Assembly (NCBI GenBank): GCA_964394815.1 | Contig: CAYMZC010000092.1 | Location: 1 to 9,934, forward strand | DNA from: Sandaracinobacteroides sp964394815 | GTDB lineage: Bacteria; Pseudomonadota; Alphaproteobacteria; Sphingomonadales; Sphingomonadaceae | Direction of reading: 5' to 3' | Length of the DNA stretch: 9,934 nt | Shown here: one piece after another, positions 1-6,806 of the stretch | Numbering within the stretch: position 1 is the first letter of the stretch | Layout: the number at the start of each line of letters is the position of its first letter | The notes under the pieces: generated by a model | What the model was told of the DNA's origin: nothing | The model's input: only the letters and a program-made list of their open reading frames with translations | The model's database searches: none | Position numbers and translations under genes: made by a program

Positions 1-11
1 GTCCGCTCCTG
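1..11 (-). promoter_or_regulatory. Shine-Dalgarno of a gene starting just outside the left edge (predicted)
   Basis: Read on the minus strand, the last bases of the window are CAGGAGCGGAC. AGGAG is a good ribosome binding site, and 6 nt follow it before the edge, which is the normal distance to a start codon. This suggests that a further minus-strand gene starts at once beyond position 1. The start codon itself is not in the window, so the gene cannot be identified. Confidence 0.45.
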
Positions 12-14
12 TTT

Positions 15-53
15 CCTGGTTGATGCCACCTGCAATGCAGGGGGCGTGCCAGG
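15..53 (-). promoter_or_regulatory. Imperfect hairpin in the leader of the off-edge gene
   Basis: Three stacked stems can form: CCTGG (15-19) with CCAGG (49-53), ATGCC (23-27) with GGCGT (43-47, one G-U pair), and CCTGCA (29-34) with TGCAGG (36-41). The hairpin ends a few bases before the AGGAG at the left edge, so on the minus strand it lies in the probable 5' leader of the next gene. There is no T-run on either side, so it does not look like an intrinsic terminator. A regulatory leader structure or an operator is possible; I do not recognise a known riboswitch. Confidence 0.35.
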
Positions 54-99
54 TTTGAGCGAACAGACAAATTCTAGTTAAATCAGTAGATTGCGCATT

Positions 100-111
100 T
101 TCAGCGCTGAA
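100..111. repeat. 12-bp perfect palindrome TTCAGCGCTGAA
   Basis: The site reads TTCAGC-GCTGAA with no spacer and no mismatch. It sits between the TATAAT box at 132-137 and the left edge, about where the start of the leader transcript would be. It could be an operator half-turn site for a dimeric regulator. No regulator is identified, and a 12-bp palindrome can arise by chance. Confidence 0.3.
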
Positions 112-131
112 TGGCCCTGAATGCGGGATGA

Positions 132-137
132 ATTATA
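132..137 (-). promoter_or_regulatory. Candidate -10 box (TATAAT) for the off-edge gene
   Basis: The minus strand carries an exact TATAAT in the most AT-rich part of the window, just after the amidohydrolase stop codon. No good -35 box is found at 16-18 bp; the nearest match, TTGGCG (158-163), is 20 bp away and lies inside the preceding hairpin. It would give a leader of about 125 nt before the gene that seems to start beyond position 1. Confidence 0.35.
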
Positions 138-151
138 TTCAAAAATCTGGT

Positions 152-1507
152 CTATTTCGCCAACTGTTGGCGACCAATTCTGGCACGAGCGGTAACGCTT
201 ACCTTTTCAAGCACGGAAAGCGCGGCGGCGGTCAGGGCTTCGACGCCGGTGCGGATCGTCGGTTCCGGGTCGGGCGCGAAAAAAGGGCTGTGGATGGAAG
301 GAAGCTTGCGGATGTCGCCCTTGGCGGCCGAATAGGCCTCGGGCTTCACCGCCCCCACCCAGAAGAGCATGCTTTCCATGCCGTCCTTGTCGGCAAGCCA
401 GTAGCGGCTGAAATCCTCCCCGCCCATCACGGGTTTCATTTCCACCACCCTGTCGCTGCCGAGCTGGCTTTCCAGCGCCTTTACCACCATGCGCGTCATG
501 GCCGGCGTGTTGAAGACAGCCGGGGTATGATTATCCTTCACCCGGACTTCCGGCATCAGCGTATCGGGCAGACCGTGCGATTCCGCCTCCCCCCGTGCGA
601 TCCGCTCAATCCCGGCCAGCAGCCGCTCGCGCACATCCGGCTCATAGGAGCGAACGGTCAGCTTCAGCTTCACCTCGTCGTCGATCACATTGTGCGTCGT
701 GCCGCCGGCTATCGCCCCCACGGTCACCACGGCCGGTGAAAGCGGGTCGTTTTCGCGGCTTACCAACGTCTGCCAGCCCATGATGGTCCGCGCGGCCAGC
801 ACGATCGGGTCCTTGGCAAGGGCGGGATAGGCGCCATGGCCGCCCACGCCCTTCAGTGTCACGTCGACCGTGTCCACATTGGCCATGGCATAGCCCGGCG
901 TATAGCTCACCATGCCTGCGGGCAGCGCCGCATTGTCATGGATGGCGAGTGCGTGCGTGGGCTTGGGGAAGCGGCTGTAGAGCCCGTCTTCCAGCATGCG
1001 CCGTGCCCCCTCCCCCAGTTCCTCGGCGGGCTGGGCCACGAAAACGACGGTGCCGCGCCACTTGTCCTTCATGGAGACAAGCCGGCGGGCAGTTCCCGTC
1101 CAGACAGTCATGTGAATGTCATGCCCGCAGGCGTGCATCACCGGGGTCAGGCTGCCATCAGGAAGCTTGCCCTTGGCGGTCGAGGCATAGGCAAGGCCCG
1201 TCTGCTCCTCGACCGGCAGGCCATCCATGTCGGTGCGCAATAGAAGTACCGGCCCGGGGCCGTTTTCCAGCACACCCACGACGCCCGTTCCGCCCACGCC
1301 CGTCGTCACCCGCACGCCAAGCGCCTTGAGTTCGGCCGCCATGCGCTGGGCGGTCTTCACTTCCTGAAAGCCAAGCTCCGGCGTGCGGTGCAAATCCTTG
1401 TAGAGCAGGACCAGTGACGGAAGATCCTGCGCGACGGAATCCGACAGGCTGTTGGCCTGAACGACAGGTGCACTGGCGGCAAGCGCCAAGGCTGCGATCA
1501 GCTTCAT
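152..1507 (-). CDS. Secreted M20D-family amidohydrolase (peptidase M20 / N-acyl amino acid hydrolase type)
   Basis: This 451-residue zinc hydrolase of the M20 metallopeptidase clan, subfamily D, probably removes acyl groups from N-acyl amino acids or related amides, as hippurate and IAA-amino acid hydrolases do; the substrate cannot be read from the sequence. Residues 1-18 form a signal peptide ending VQA, so the enzyme should act in the periplasm or outside the cell. Metal-ligand motifs are all present: HACGHDIH with Cys127 and His129, Glu162-Glu163 in PAEELGEG, His190 in AIHDN, and His406 in the C-terminal IHSPFF. GGHGAYP (about 223-229) begins the dimerisation domain and GGEDF is at 362-366. 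The ATG at 1507 was chosen over an in-frame start 17 codons upstream because it gives a clean signal peptide and has GGGAGAGGG close before it. A 72-bp gap and a candidate promoter separate it from corC, so it is probably transcribed on its own. In many proteobacteria lnt would be expected at this place. Confidence 0.88.
   Translation of the reverse strand: MKLIAALALAASAPVVQANSLSDSVAQDLPSLVLLYKDLHRTPELGFQEVKTAQRMAAELKALGVRVTTGVGGTGVVGVLENGPGPVLLLRTDMDGLPVEEQTGLAYASTAKGKLPDGSLTPVMHACGHDIHMTVWTGTARRLVSMKDKWRGTVVFVAQPAEELGEGARRMLEDGLYSRFPKPTHALAIHDNAALPAGMVSYTPGYAMANVDTVDVTLKGVGGHGAYPALAKDPIVLAARTIMGWQTLVSRENDPLSPAVVTVGAIAGGTTHNVIDDEVKLKLTVRSYEPDVRERLLAGIERIARGEAESHGLPDTLMPEVRVKDNHTPAVFNTPAMTRMVVKALESQLGSDRVVEMKPVMGGEDFSRYWLADKDGMESMLFWVGAVKPEAYSAAKGDIRKLPSIHSPFFAPDPEPTIRTGVEALTAAALSVLEKVSVTARARIGRQQLAK
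157..173 (-). terminator. Weak terminator-like hairpin at the amidohydrolase stop codon
   Basis: TCGCCAA and TTGGCGA form perfect 7-bp arms around a 3-nt loop, overlapping the last codons just before the TAG stop. A run of five T residues follows about 11 nt later on the minus strand rather than directly after the stem. This makes it a poor intrinsic terminator. It may still protect the 3' end of the transcript or slow polymerase. Confidence 0.25.
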
Positions 1508-1529
1508 GGTCCCTCTCCCTCGAGTCCGG

Positions 1530-1558
1530 ATTTCAGCCCAGACCGAAGGTAGAATCAA
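1530..1558 (-). promoter_or_regulatory. Candidate promoter for the M20D amidohydrolase gene
   Basis: On the minus strand TTGATT (1558-1553) and TGAAAT (1535-1530) are separated by exactly 17 bp. Each matches the sigma-70 consensus at four of six positions. Transcription would start near 1523, about 16 nt before the ATG at 1507, with the GGGAGAGGG ribosome binding site in between. The gap to corC is 72 bp, while the genes before it are packed with overlaps, which supports a separate promoter here. Confidence 0.4.
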
Positions 1559-1578
1559 GGTGCAATTCAGTGGTGCAA
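1559..1578. repeat. Direct repeat GGTGCAA, two copies 13 bp apart
   Basis: GGTGCAA occurs at 1559-1565 and 1572-1578, just after the corC stop codon and directly upstream of the candidate amidohydrolase promoter. Such a position would suit an activator binding site. The copies are short and chance cannot be excluded. Confidence 0.25.
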
Positions 1579-1579
1579 A

Positions 1580-2497
1580 TCAGCTTTCCGCGGCAGGGCT
1601 TTCCTCGACAGGCGGATAGAGGCGAAGCCGCTCGATCCGCCGCCCGTCACTGGCCGCGATTTCCAGCGTCCAGCCATTGGAAAGGGCAAAGCGTTCACCA
1701 ACATCGGGCACCCGCCCTGCCAGCAGGAAGGCCAGCCCGCCCAGCGTATCCACTTCGTCGCCTGCTTCCTCGGCAAGCACACTCAGGCCAAGGGCCTTTT
1801 CCAGTTCCTCAAGGTCCAGGCGCGCGTCGGCTTCATAGCTTCCGTCGACCAGGGGCTGAAGGAGGCTCTCTTCCTCCTCGTCATGCTCGTCCTCGATCTC
1901 ACCGACGATTTCCTCGACGATGTCCTCGATTGTCACCAGGCCGTCCGTGCCGCCGAACTCGTCGACCACGATGGCCATGTGGGTCCGCTGGCGGCGCATT
2001 TCGGTCAGCAGGTCGATGACGGGCATGGAATCCGGCACGAACAGCACGTTGCGCACGATGTCCGCCGGTGTCGGCAGCGGGGCATCGGCTGGTACGGCGC
2101 CGGTAAAGCGGTCGGCTATGATGTTGTAGACATCCTTCACGTGAAGCATGCCGACCACTTCGTCGAGACTGTCCCGATAGACGGGAAGGCGGCTGTGCCC
2201 TGCCTCACGGAAGGTGCTGACAACGGTCTGGAAAGGGCTCGCCTCGTCGATGGAGACGATGTCCGAGCGCGGCACCGCGATATCGGCGACCTTGCATTCG
2301 GAAAGGTGGAGCATGTTGCGCAGCATGGCGCGTTCATGAAGGTCGAGGTCGTCCGGGTCGGCCCCTTCGTCGCGATGCTCGTCGATCGCCTCTTCGATCG
2401 ATTCGCGCAATGTCGCGCTGCTTTTCAGGTGCAGGAAATCGCGAACGGCGTTCCACAGGGAAGAGCCGTCCGCGGGTCTAGGGGAAGGGTCGCTCAT
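1580..2497 (-). CDS. corC: CorC/YbeX-type CBS-domain protein (short HlyC/CorC family)
   Basis: This 305-residue soluble protein has two CBS domains (about 70-124 and 148-201, with GGTDGLVTIEDIVEEIVGEI in the second) and a C-terminal CorC_HlyC domain (about 205-293). The membrane DUF21 domain of the longer family members is absent, as in E. coli YbeX. Family members have been linked to magnesium and cobalt tolerance, and E. coli YbeX also to ribosome metabolism. CBS pairs usually bind adenine nucleotides. A very acidic stretch (EDEHDEEEE, about 202-210) joins the second CBS domain to the C-terminal domain. The start codon overlaps the ybeY stop in an ATGA junction (4 bp), which implies coupled translation. 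The order ybeZ-ybeY-ybeX matches the E. coli operon, so annotation as a general 'hemolysin' would be misleading. The biochemical role remains uncertain. Confidence 0.9.
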   Translation of the reverse strand: MSDPSPRPADGSSLWNAVRDFLHLKSSATLRESIEEAIDEHRDEGADPDDLDLHERAMLRNMLHLSECKVADIAVPRSDIVSIDEASPFQTVVSTFREAGHSRLPVYRDSLDEVVGMLHVKDVYNIIADRFTGAVPADAPLPTPADIVRNVLFVPDSMPVIDLLTEMRRQRTHMAIVVDEFGGTDGLVTIEDIVEEIVGEIEDEHDEEEESLLQPLVDGSYEADARLDLEELEKALGLSVLAEEAGDEVDTLGGLAFLLAGRVPDVGERFALSNGWTLEIAASDGRRIERLRLYPPVEESPAAES

Positions 2498-3072
2498 GGC
2501 CTTTCATCCATTTCATCGGCAGGCGCGGACAGGGCCGACGCTGCACCGGGGGTTCCATCCGCATAAGGGTCGGCAATGCCGAGCCCGTCAAGGATCCGTG
2601 TCTCAAGCGCTTCCATGGCTTCAGCCTCGCTGTCTTCCTGATGGTCATGCCCAAGCAGGTGCAGCGTTCCATGAACGAGCAGATGGGTCAGGTGATCTTT
2701 CACCGATATGCCCTTCTGTGCTGCTTCCGAAACGAGCGTTTCATGGGCGACAGCCAGATCGCCGAGCAGAATGTCCATCGCATCGTCCGCGGCGATGGCA
2801 TCGGCTATGCCGGCGGCGTCTTCGGGCGCCAGCATCGGGAAGGAGAGGATGTTCGTCGGCTTGTCCTTGCCGCGATAGTCCCGGTTCAGCCTGCGGATTT
2901 CCTCGTCATCCGTCAGCCTCAGGGAAATCTCGACCAGCGCGGCCGTCTCGGCCAGAAGCGCTTCATGGCCCGCACCCGCGATTGCGGCTGCAATGGCGCG
3001 GTTGGCAAGGCCGTCCCAGTCCTGGCGTTCGTCCCAGTCTCCGGCGACGATATCGCAATCAATGTCGAGCAT
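2494..3072 (-). CDS. ybeY: Endoribonuclease YbeY (16S rRNA maturation)
   Basis: YbeY is a zinc-dependent single-strand endoribonuclease needed for 16S rRNA 3'-end maturation and 70S ribosome quality control. The signature HGTLHLLGHDH is intact, with the three zinc-binding histidines at 134, 138 and 144 of the 192-residue form, spaced 4 and 6 as in the family. The conserved stretch NRDYRGKDKPTNILSFP lies upstream at about 63-79. The C-terminal tail of about 25 residues (rich in Ala, Pro and acidic residues) extends past the usual fold. The start at 3072 was preferred to the ATG at 3084, which would add MRAP: the first has GAGGG 5 nt upstream, while the second has no visible ribosome binding site. 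Either way it overlaps the end of ybeZ (by 14 or 26 bp), and it overlaps corC by 4 bp. YbeY is expected to work with its neighbour YbeZ. Confidence 0.93.
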   Translation of the reverse strand: MLDIDCDIVAGDWDERQDWDGLANRAIAAAIAGAGHEALLAETAALVEISLRLTDDEEIRRLNRDYRGKDKPTNILSFPMLAPEDAAGIADAIAADDAMDILLGDLAVAHETLVSEAAQKGISVKDHLTHLLVHGTLHLLGHDHQEDSEAEAMEALETRILDGLGIADPYADGTPGAASALSAPADEMDERP

Positions 3073-4069
3073 CGGGGCCCTCATAGGCGTCGACTATGCG
3101 CCCCACGATAGGGTGCCGCACCACGTCGCGCGCGGAAAAACGTTGAACCGCCACACCCTCTATCCCTTCGAGCCGCAGGACGGCATCGGCAAGGCCACTC
3201 TTGCCGGGATCGGGCAGGTCCACCTGTTTCGGATCGCCGCAGACGACCATGCGGCTGCCTTCGCCGAAACGGGTCAGGAACATCTTCATCTGCTGGGGCG
3301 TGGTGTTCTGCGCCTCGTCAAGGATGACGAAAGCGTGGGCGAGCGTGCGGCCGCGCATGAAGGCAAGCGGGGCAATCTCGATTTCGCCCGAGGCAATGCG
3401 CCGCTCCACCTGCTCGGACGGCAGCATGTCGTAAAGGGCATCGTAGAGCGGGCGCAGATAGGGATCGACCTTCTCGCGCATGTCGCCGGGCAGGAAGCCG
3501 AGCCGTTCGCCAGCCTCGACCGCCGGGCGGGAAAGGATCAGGCGGTCGACAGAGCCGGCTACCAGCTGGCTCACTGCCTGTGCGACGGCAAGATAGGTCT
3601 TGCCGGTTCCCGCAGGGCCGAGCGCGAAGATCACGTCGGAGCGGCCAAGCGCCTGGATGTAGCTGGCCTGCGCCGCAGTGCGGGCAACGATCGTCTTGCG
3701 CCGGGTGCGGATCATGGCTGGCGGGCCGCCCGGTTCTACCGTCAGCCCGTCGGTCGATGCTTCACCCGCCATGGTGACGGCGGCTTCCACATCGGCGCTG
3801 TCGACTGGGACGCCCCTTTCGAGGCGGCCGTAAAGCTCTGTCAGTATGTCGCGGGCGCTGGCGATTGCCTGCGGCTCGCCTTCCACCGCCACGCGGTTGC
3901 CCCGCGCGGCGATATAGACGCCCAGGCGGTTTTCCAGAGTGATGAGGTTCTTGTCATACTGGCCGAAAAGCAGCCCGAGAAGCGCCGGCTTCTCGAATTC
4001 CAGCTCCACCCGCGCCTTGCCCGGCACGGCATCGCCCCGTTCGGAGCCGCTCTGGCTACGCTTTGCCAT
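3059..4069 (-). CDS. ybeZ: PhoH-family ATPase YbeZ
   Basis: This 336-residue P-loop NTPase of the PhoH family is the YbeZ-type partner of YbeY in RNA and ribosome metabolism. The N-terminal part (about 20-90) resembles the nucleic-acid-binding region found ahead of the ATPase in this family. The PhoH ATPase domain follows, with Walker A GPAGTGKT at 151-158, a helicase-like LILSRPAVEAGERLGFLPG stretch at about 177-195, and Walker B FVILDEAQN at 247-255. The conserved CGDPKQ is at about 287-292. Length and motifs are normal for the family. The gene starts 14 bp inside the end of miaB and ends 14 bp inside ybeY, so all three are likely translated from one message. The exact nucleic acid substrate is not known from the sequence. 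Confidence 0.94.
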   Translation of the reverse strand: MAKRSQSGSERGDAVPGKARVELEFEKPALLGLLFGQYDKNLITLENRLGVYIAARGNRVAVEGEPQAIASARDILTELYGRLERGVPVDSADVEAAVTMAGEASTDGLTVEPGGPPAMIRTRRKTIVARTAAQASYIQALGRSDVIFALGPAGTGKTYLAVAQAVSQLVAGSVDRLILSRPAVEAGERLGFLPGDMREKVDPYLRPLYDALYDMLPSEQVERRIASGEIEIAPLAFMRGRTLAHAFVILDEAQNTTPQQMKMFLTRFGEGSRMVVCGDPKQVDLPDPGKSGLADAVLRLEGIEGVAVQRFSARDVVRHPIVGRIVDAYEGPDARH

Positions 4070-5396
4070 GTTTGCCTGATTCAGCAGTCACGATCCGTCC
4101 TTCCAGGCTGTTTGGCCCTGCCCGCACGAGGTCCACCCGCACCAGATCACCGGGCGAGAGGCTTTCCTGTTCAACTACAACCGATTGCAGCCACGGGGAT
4201 TTCCCGATCCACTGGCCGGGATGGCGGCCGCGCCTTTCGATGAGGATGTCGCATTGCCTGCCCACGCTCTGCCGGTTGAAGGCAAGGGCGCTGGCGCTGA
4301 TGGCGGCCTGCAGGCGCGCCAGCCTTTCGGATTTCACATCCTCGTCCAGCTGGTCCTCGCGCTCGGCAGCCGGGGTTCCGATGCGCGGCGAATATTTGAA
4401 GCTGAAGGCCTGGGCGTAGCCAATGTCTTCCACGATACCGAGCGTCGCGGCGAAATCCTCTTCCGTCTCACCCGGAAAGCCGACGATGAAATCCGACGTG
4501 ATGGCAAGATCAGGCCGCGCGGCACGGAAGCGTGCCACGAGATCGTAATAAAAGGCCCGGTCATGCTTGCGGTTCATGGCCGCCAGCACCCTGTCGGAGC
4601 CGGACTGCACGGGCAGATGCAGATAGGGCATCAGTTCGGGAATCTCGGCATGGGCGCGGATCATGGTTTCGGTCACGTCACGCGGATGGCTGGTGGTGTA
4701 GCGCAGCCGCTCCACCCCCGGCATGGCCGCCACCGCCCGCATCAGGGCGCCGAAATCGCAGGCAGCATCTTCCGGGTCGCGCCAGGCGTTCACATTCTGG
4801 CCCAGCAGTGTGATCTCGCGCGCGCCGCCTTCCACCAGCGCCTCGGCTTCAGCCAGAATCGCGCGCAGCGGGCGTGAGGATTCTGCCCCGCGCGTATAGG
4901 GAACGACGCAAAAGGCGCAGAATTTGTCGCAGCCTTCCTGCACGGTGAGGAAGACGGACGGCGCGCGCCGGGCGCGGGGCGGCAGCTTTCCGAACTTGGA
5001 TTCAGCCGGCATGTCGAGATCGACAATGCCCGTTTCACCGGCCGCCTGCCGCTTCAGAAGCGCCGGAAGGCGGTGATAGGCCTGCGGGCCGACAACGAGG
5101 TCGACCGCGCCCGCGCGCCGCAATATCTCGTCGCCCTCGGCCTGGGCGACACAGCCGGTCACCGCGATGACCGGCTTGCGGCCGCCCTGCTCGCGGCTGC
5201 GGGCAGCGATCCGGCCCACTTCGGAATAAAGCTTTTCTGCTGCCTTTTCACGTATATGGCAGGTGTTGAGCACGATGACATCCGCATCCGCTTCGTCAGC
5301 GGTGCCCATGCCTTCTGCGGCAAGCGCCTCGGCCATGCGCTCGGCATCATAGACGTTCATCTGGCAGCCGAAGGATTTGACGGCGAACTTGCGCAT
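4056..5396 (-). CDS. miaB: tRNA-2-methylthio-N6-isopentenyladenosine methylthiotransferase MiaB
   Basis: MiaB is a radical SAM enzyme that adds a methylthio group to isopentenyladenosine at position 37 of tRNAs reading UNN codons. The 446-residue form carries the three N-terminal cysteines that bind the auxiliary 4Fe-4S cluster (Cys11 in FGCQMN, Cys46 in NTCHIREKA, Cys82 in TGCVAQ). The radical SAM motif CDKFCAFC holds Cys156, Cys160 and Cys163. A TRAM RNA-binding domain occupies about 375-435. The frame is open for 37 more codons upstream, to 5507, but that stretch lies inside the acyltransferase gene. The ATG at 5396 gives the usual N-terminus MRKFAVKSFGCQMN, has GGGGGAA about 7 nt upstream, and shares one base with the acyltransferase stop (TGATG). 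The gene leads into ybeZ, ybeY and corC, the same order as in E. coli. Confidence 0.96.
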   Translation of the reverse strand: MRKFAVKSFGCQMNVYDAERMAEALAAEGMGTADEADADVIVLNTCHIREKAAEKLYSEVGRIAARSREQGGRKPVIAVTGCVAQAEGDEILRRAGAVDLVVGPQAYHRLPALLKRQAAGETGIVDLDMPAESKFGKLPPRARRAPSVFLTVQEGCDKFCAFCVVPYTRGAESSRPLRAILAEAEALVEGGAREITLLGQNVNAWRDPEDAACDFGALMRAVAAMPGVERLRYTTSHPRDVTETMIRAHAEIPELMPYLHLPVQSGSDRVLAAMNRKHDRAFYYDLVARFRAARPDLAITSDFIVGFPGETEEDFAATLGIVEDIGYAQAFSFKYSPRIGTPAAEREDQLDEDVKSERLARLQAAISASALAFNRQSVGRQCDILIERRGRHPGQWIGKSPWLQSVVVEQESLSPGDLVRVDLVRAGPNSLEGRIVTAESGKHGKA

Positions 5397-6331
5397 CAGC
5401 CATTCCCCCGCATCAGCTGGCGATAACCGGATGAGACGACGGCATGGCAATGCCGCGCAAGATCCTTGCGGTCCCGGAAGTCCGATCTGCGAACCGGTTC
5501 GTGGCACAGGATTCGCGCCTCGATCCGGCCAAGGCGCATGAAGTCCAGCGCGTGGGGTGCAAGTTCCATGTCTCCTATCCAGGCTATGTCCATCAGCCGG
5601 TGGCGTGTCAGCGGCAGTCCGTTGAGATGTGTGTAGGCAAGGCTTACCGGCTGTATCCGCACATCGCTATCTTCGGCATCATCCACAACAGAAAAAAGGG
5701 TGGACTTGAAGGGAAGCACCCGCACGCCATCATTGCTGGTGCCTTCGGGGAAGAGGATGACATTCTGCCCCTGCCCCAGCCTCTCGCGGATCGTGCCAGC
5801 CTGGCTTGCTGCGCGTGAACGCCGCTCGCGCTCTACGTAGATGGTGCCCTGGACGCCTGCAAGAAATCCGACCACGCCCATCGCCCCCACTTCAGCCTTG
5901 GCGACAAAGGCGGCGTTCAGGTGGCTGCCAAGGACGGGGATGTCCAGCCAGGACAGATGGTTGGATACATAAAGCGTCGAGCCGGAAACGAGCCTGCCCT
6001 GCATCGCGCTGCGCACGCCAAGTGACCGGCTGACGGCCCTGTGCCACAGCATCGGGATACGGCCCGGCCCCCTGCGATCGGCCAGCATGAGGGCGCAGGC
6101 GGGCGGCAGGAGAACCCCCGTGGCGGCAAGCGCGCCAGCCACGCTTTTCACCGCGCCCCACTTCTGGAAAGGCTGCGGCGAAAGACTGGATGTGCCGGCA
6201 ATGGCGGCGCCGGCCGGCGCAAGCCACCGTTCAGGCGCCGGCAGTCCGGCAGCTGTCGGTTCCGGGGCTGGAGGCTCCGGGTCAGGAGGCTCCATGTCAG
6301 GAGGCTCCATGTCAGGAGGCTCCAGGGGCAT
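5396..6331 (-). CDS. 1-acyl-glycerol-3-phosphate acyltransferase-like (PlsC family) with a repeat-coded N-terminus
   Basis: This is a membrane-associated lysophospholipid acyltransferase, probably making phosphatidic acid from lysophosphatidic acid or acylating a related lipid. The catalytic motif NHLSWLD is at 124-130 (His125, Asp130) and the substrate-binding motif FPEGTS at 194-199. A hydrophobic segment at about 63-83 (VAGALAATGVLLPPACALML) may anchor it in the inner membrane. Residues 1-25 are almost only Pro, Glu, Asp and Met, coded by a 15-bp tandem repeat (EPPDM units). The first ATG at 6331 has no clear ribosome binding site, but the ATGs at 6310 and 6295 inside the repeat each follow GGAG by 9 nt, so the true start may be one of these. 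The gene starts 8 nt after fur and its stop shares a base with the miaB start. PlsC and other acyltransferases of this family (for example those using ornithine lipids) cannot be told apart here. Confidence 0.85.
   Translation of the reverse strand: MPLEPPDMEPPDMEPPDPEPPAPEPTAAGLPAPERWLAPAGAAIAGTSSLSPQPFQKWGAVKSVAGALAATGVLLPPACALMLADRRGPGRIPMLWHRAVSRSLGVRSAMQGRLVSGSTLYVSNHLSWLDIPVLGSHLNAAFVAKAEVGAMGVVGFLAGVQGTIYVERERRSRAASQAGTIRERLGQGQNVILFPEGTSNDGVRVLPFKSTLFSVVDDAEDSDVRIQPVSLAYTHLNGLPLTRHRLMDIAWIGDMELAPHALDFMRLGRIEARILCHEPVRRSDFRDRKDLARHCHAVVSSGYRQLMRGNG
6270..6326. repeat. 15-bp tandem repeat (3.8 copies) at the acyltransferase start
   Basis: The plus-strand unit GGAGGCTCCATGTCA occurs at 6285-6299 and 6300-6314 exactly, at 6270-6284 as a two-base variant, and at 6315-6326 as a partial copy. 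Fifteen bases make five codons (EPPDM on the minus strand), so a gain or loss of copies leaves the acyltransferase in frame. Two copies carry both GGAG and an in-frame ATG. It is a coding minisatellite that could vary between strains. Confidence 0.9.
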
Positions 6332-6339
6332 GATGGATA

Positions 6340-6762
6340 TCAGGTCCGCCCCTTCAGAGACGTGCCGTAAAGTTCAAGCCGGTGATCGACCAGCTTGTAG
6401 CCAAGCCGTTGCGCGATCTCGGTCTGGATGCGCTCAAGTTCCTCGTCATGAAACTCGATGACCTTCCCGGTTTCCACATCGATCAGATGATCATGATGCT
6501 CTTCGGGCGTCGGCTCATAGCGTGAGCGACCGTCACGAAAATCATGCCGCTCCAGAATGCCGGCCTCTTCGAACAGGCGCACTGTGCGATAGACCGTTGC
6601 AATCGATATGCCCCGGTCCACGGCCGAGGCCCGACGGTGGAGCTCCTCGACATCGGGATGGTCCTGCGCTTCCGAAAGCACGCGCGCAATGATGCGCCGC
6701 TGTTCGGTAATGCGAAGTCCCTTGGCCTGACACAGCGCTTCGATGTCGATCGTTCCCGGCAT
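6340..6762 (-). CDS. fur: Fur-family metal-responsive transcriptional regulator
   Basis: This 140-residue Fur-family repressor has an N-terminal winged helix with the recognition helix in ISIATVYRTVRLFEEAGIL (about 52-70). The C-terminal dimerisation/metal domain contains EEHHDHLID (87-95) and KVIEFHDEE (100-108). These match the His/Glu ligands of the Fur and alphaproteobacterial Fur/Mur groups. The only cysteine is Cys11, so the CxxC structural zinc site of E. coli Fur is missing, as in many alphaproteobacterial members. It could respond to iron or manganese. The frame stays open upstream to 7038, through the terminator and into mucR, but the family N-terminus (MPGTIDIEALCQAKGLRIT) and the GGTGGGG just before it support the ATG at 6762. 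It probably heads the unit that continues into the acyltransferase, miaB, ybeZ, ybeY and corC. Confidence 0.92.
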   Translation of the reverse strand: MPGTIDIEALCQAKGLRITEQRRIIARVLSEAQDHPDVEELHRRASAVDRGISIATVYRTVRLFEEAGILERHDFRDGRSRYEPTPEEHHDHLIDVETGKVIEFHDEELERIQTEIAQRLGYKLVDHRLELYGTSLKGRT

Positions 6763-6770
6763 TACCCCAC

Positions 6771-6798
6771 CATGAAAGCCGGGCTTGCCGGCATGAAA
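6771..6798. repeat. Direct repeat TTTCATG 21 bp apart before fur
   Basis: On the minus strand TTTCATG occurs at 6798-6792 and again at 6777-6771, two helical turns apart, directly upstream of the fur ribosome binding site. Between them lies a small inverted repeat (GCCGG and CCGGC). The phasing suits a protein binding site on one face of the DNA, but no AT-rich Fur box is seen, and the region may simply be leader. Confidence 0.3.
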
Positions 6799-6806
6799 AC
6801 CACCGA

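Noticed and set aside
15..53. The hairpin as a plus-strand intrinsic terminator
   Set aside because: No T-run follows on the plus strand and no plus-strand gene ends here.
128..739. A 203-codon plus-strand open frame opposite the amidohydrolase
   Set aside because: The opposite strand codes all M20 metal-ligand motifs; the plus frame matches nothing that I recognise.
2993..4243. A 416-codon open frame on the plus strand opposite ybeZ, ybeY and the end of miaB
   Set aside because: It lies antisense to three well-supported genes, has no recognisable domain or ribosome binding site, and long antisense frames are common in high-GC DNA.
4185..4877. A 230-codon plus-strand open frame opposite miaB
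   Set aside because: Antisense shadow of a strongly conserved radical SAM gene; its product has no recognised motif.
5397..5507. An upstream extension of the miaB frame to 5507
   Set aside because: It lies wholly inside the acyltransferase gene; the ATG at 5396 has a ribosome binding site and the normal MiaB N-terminus.
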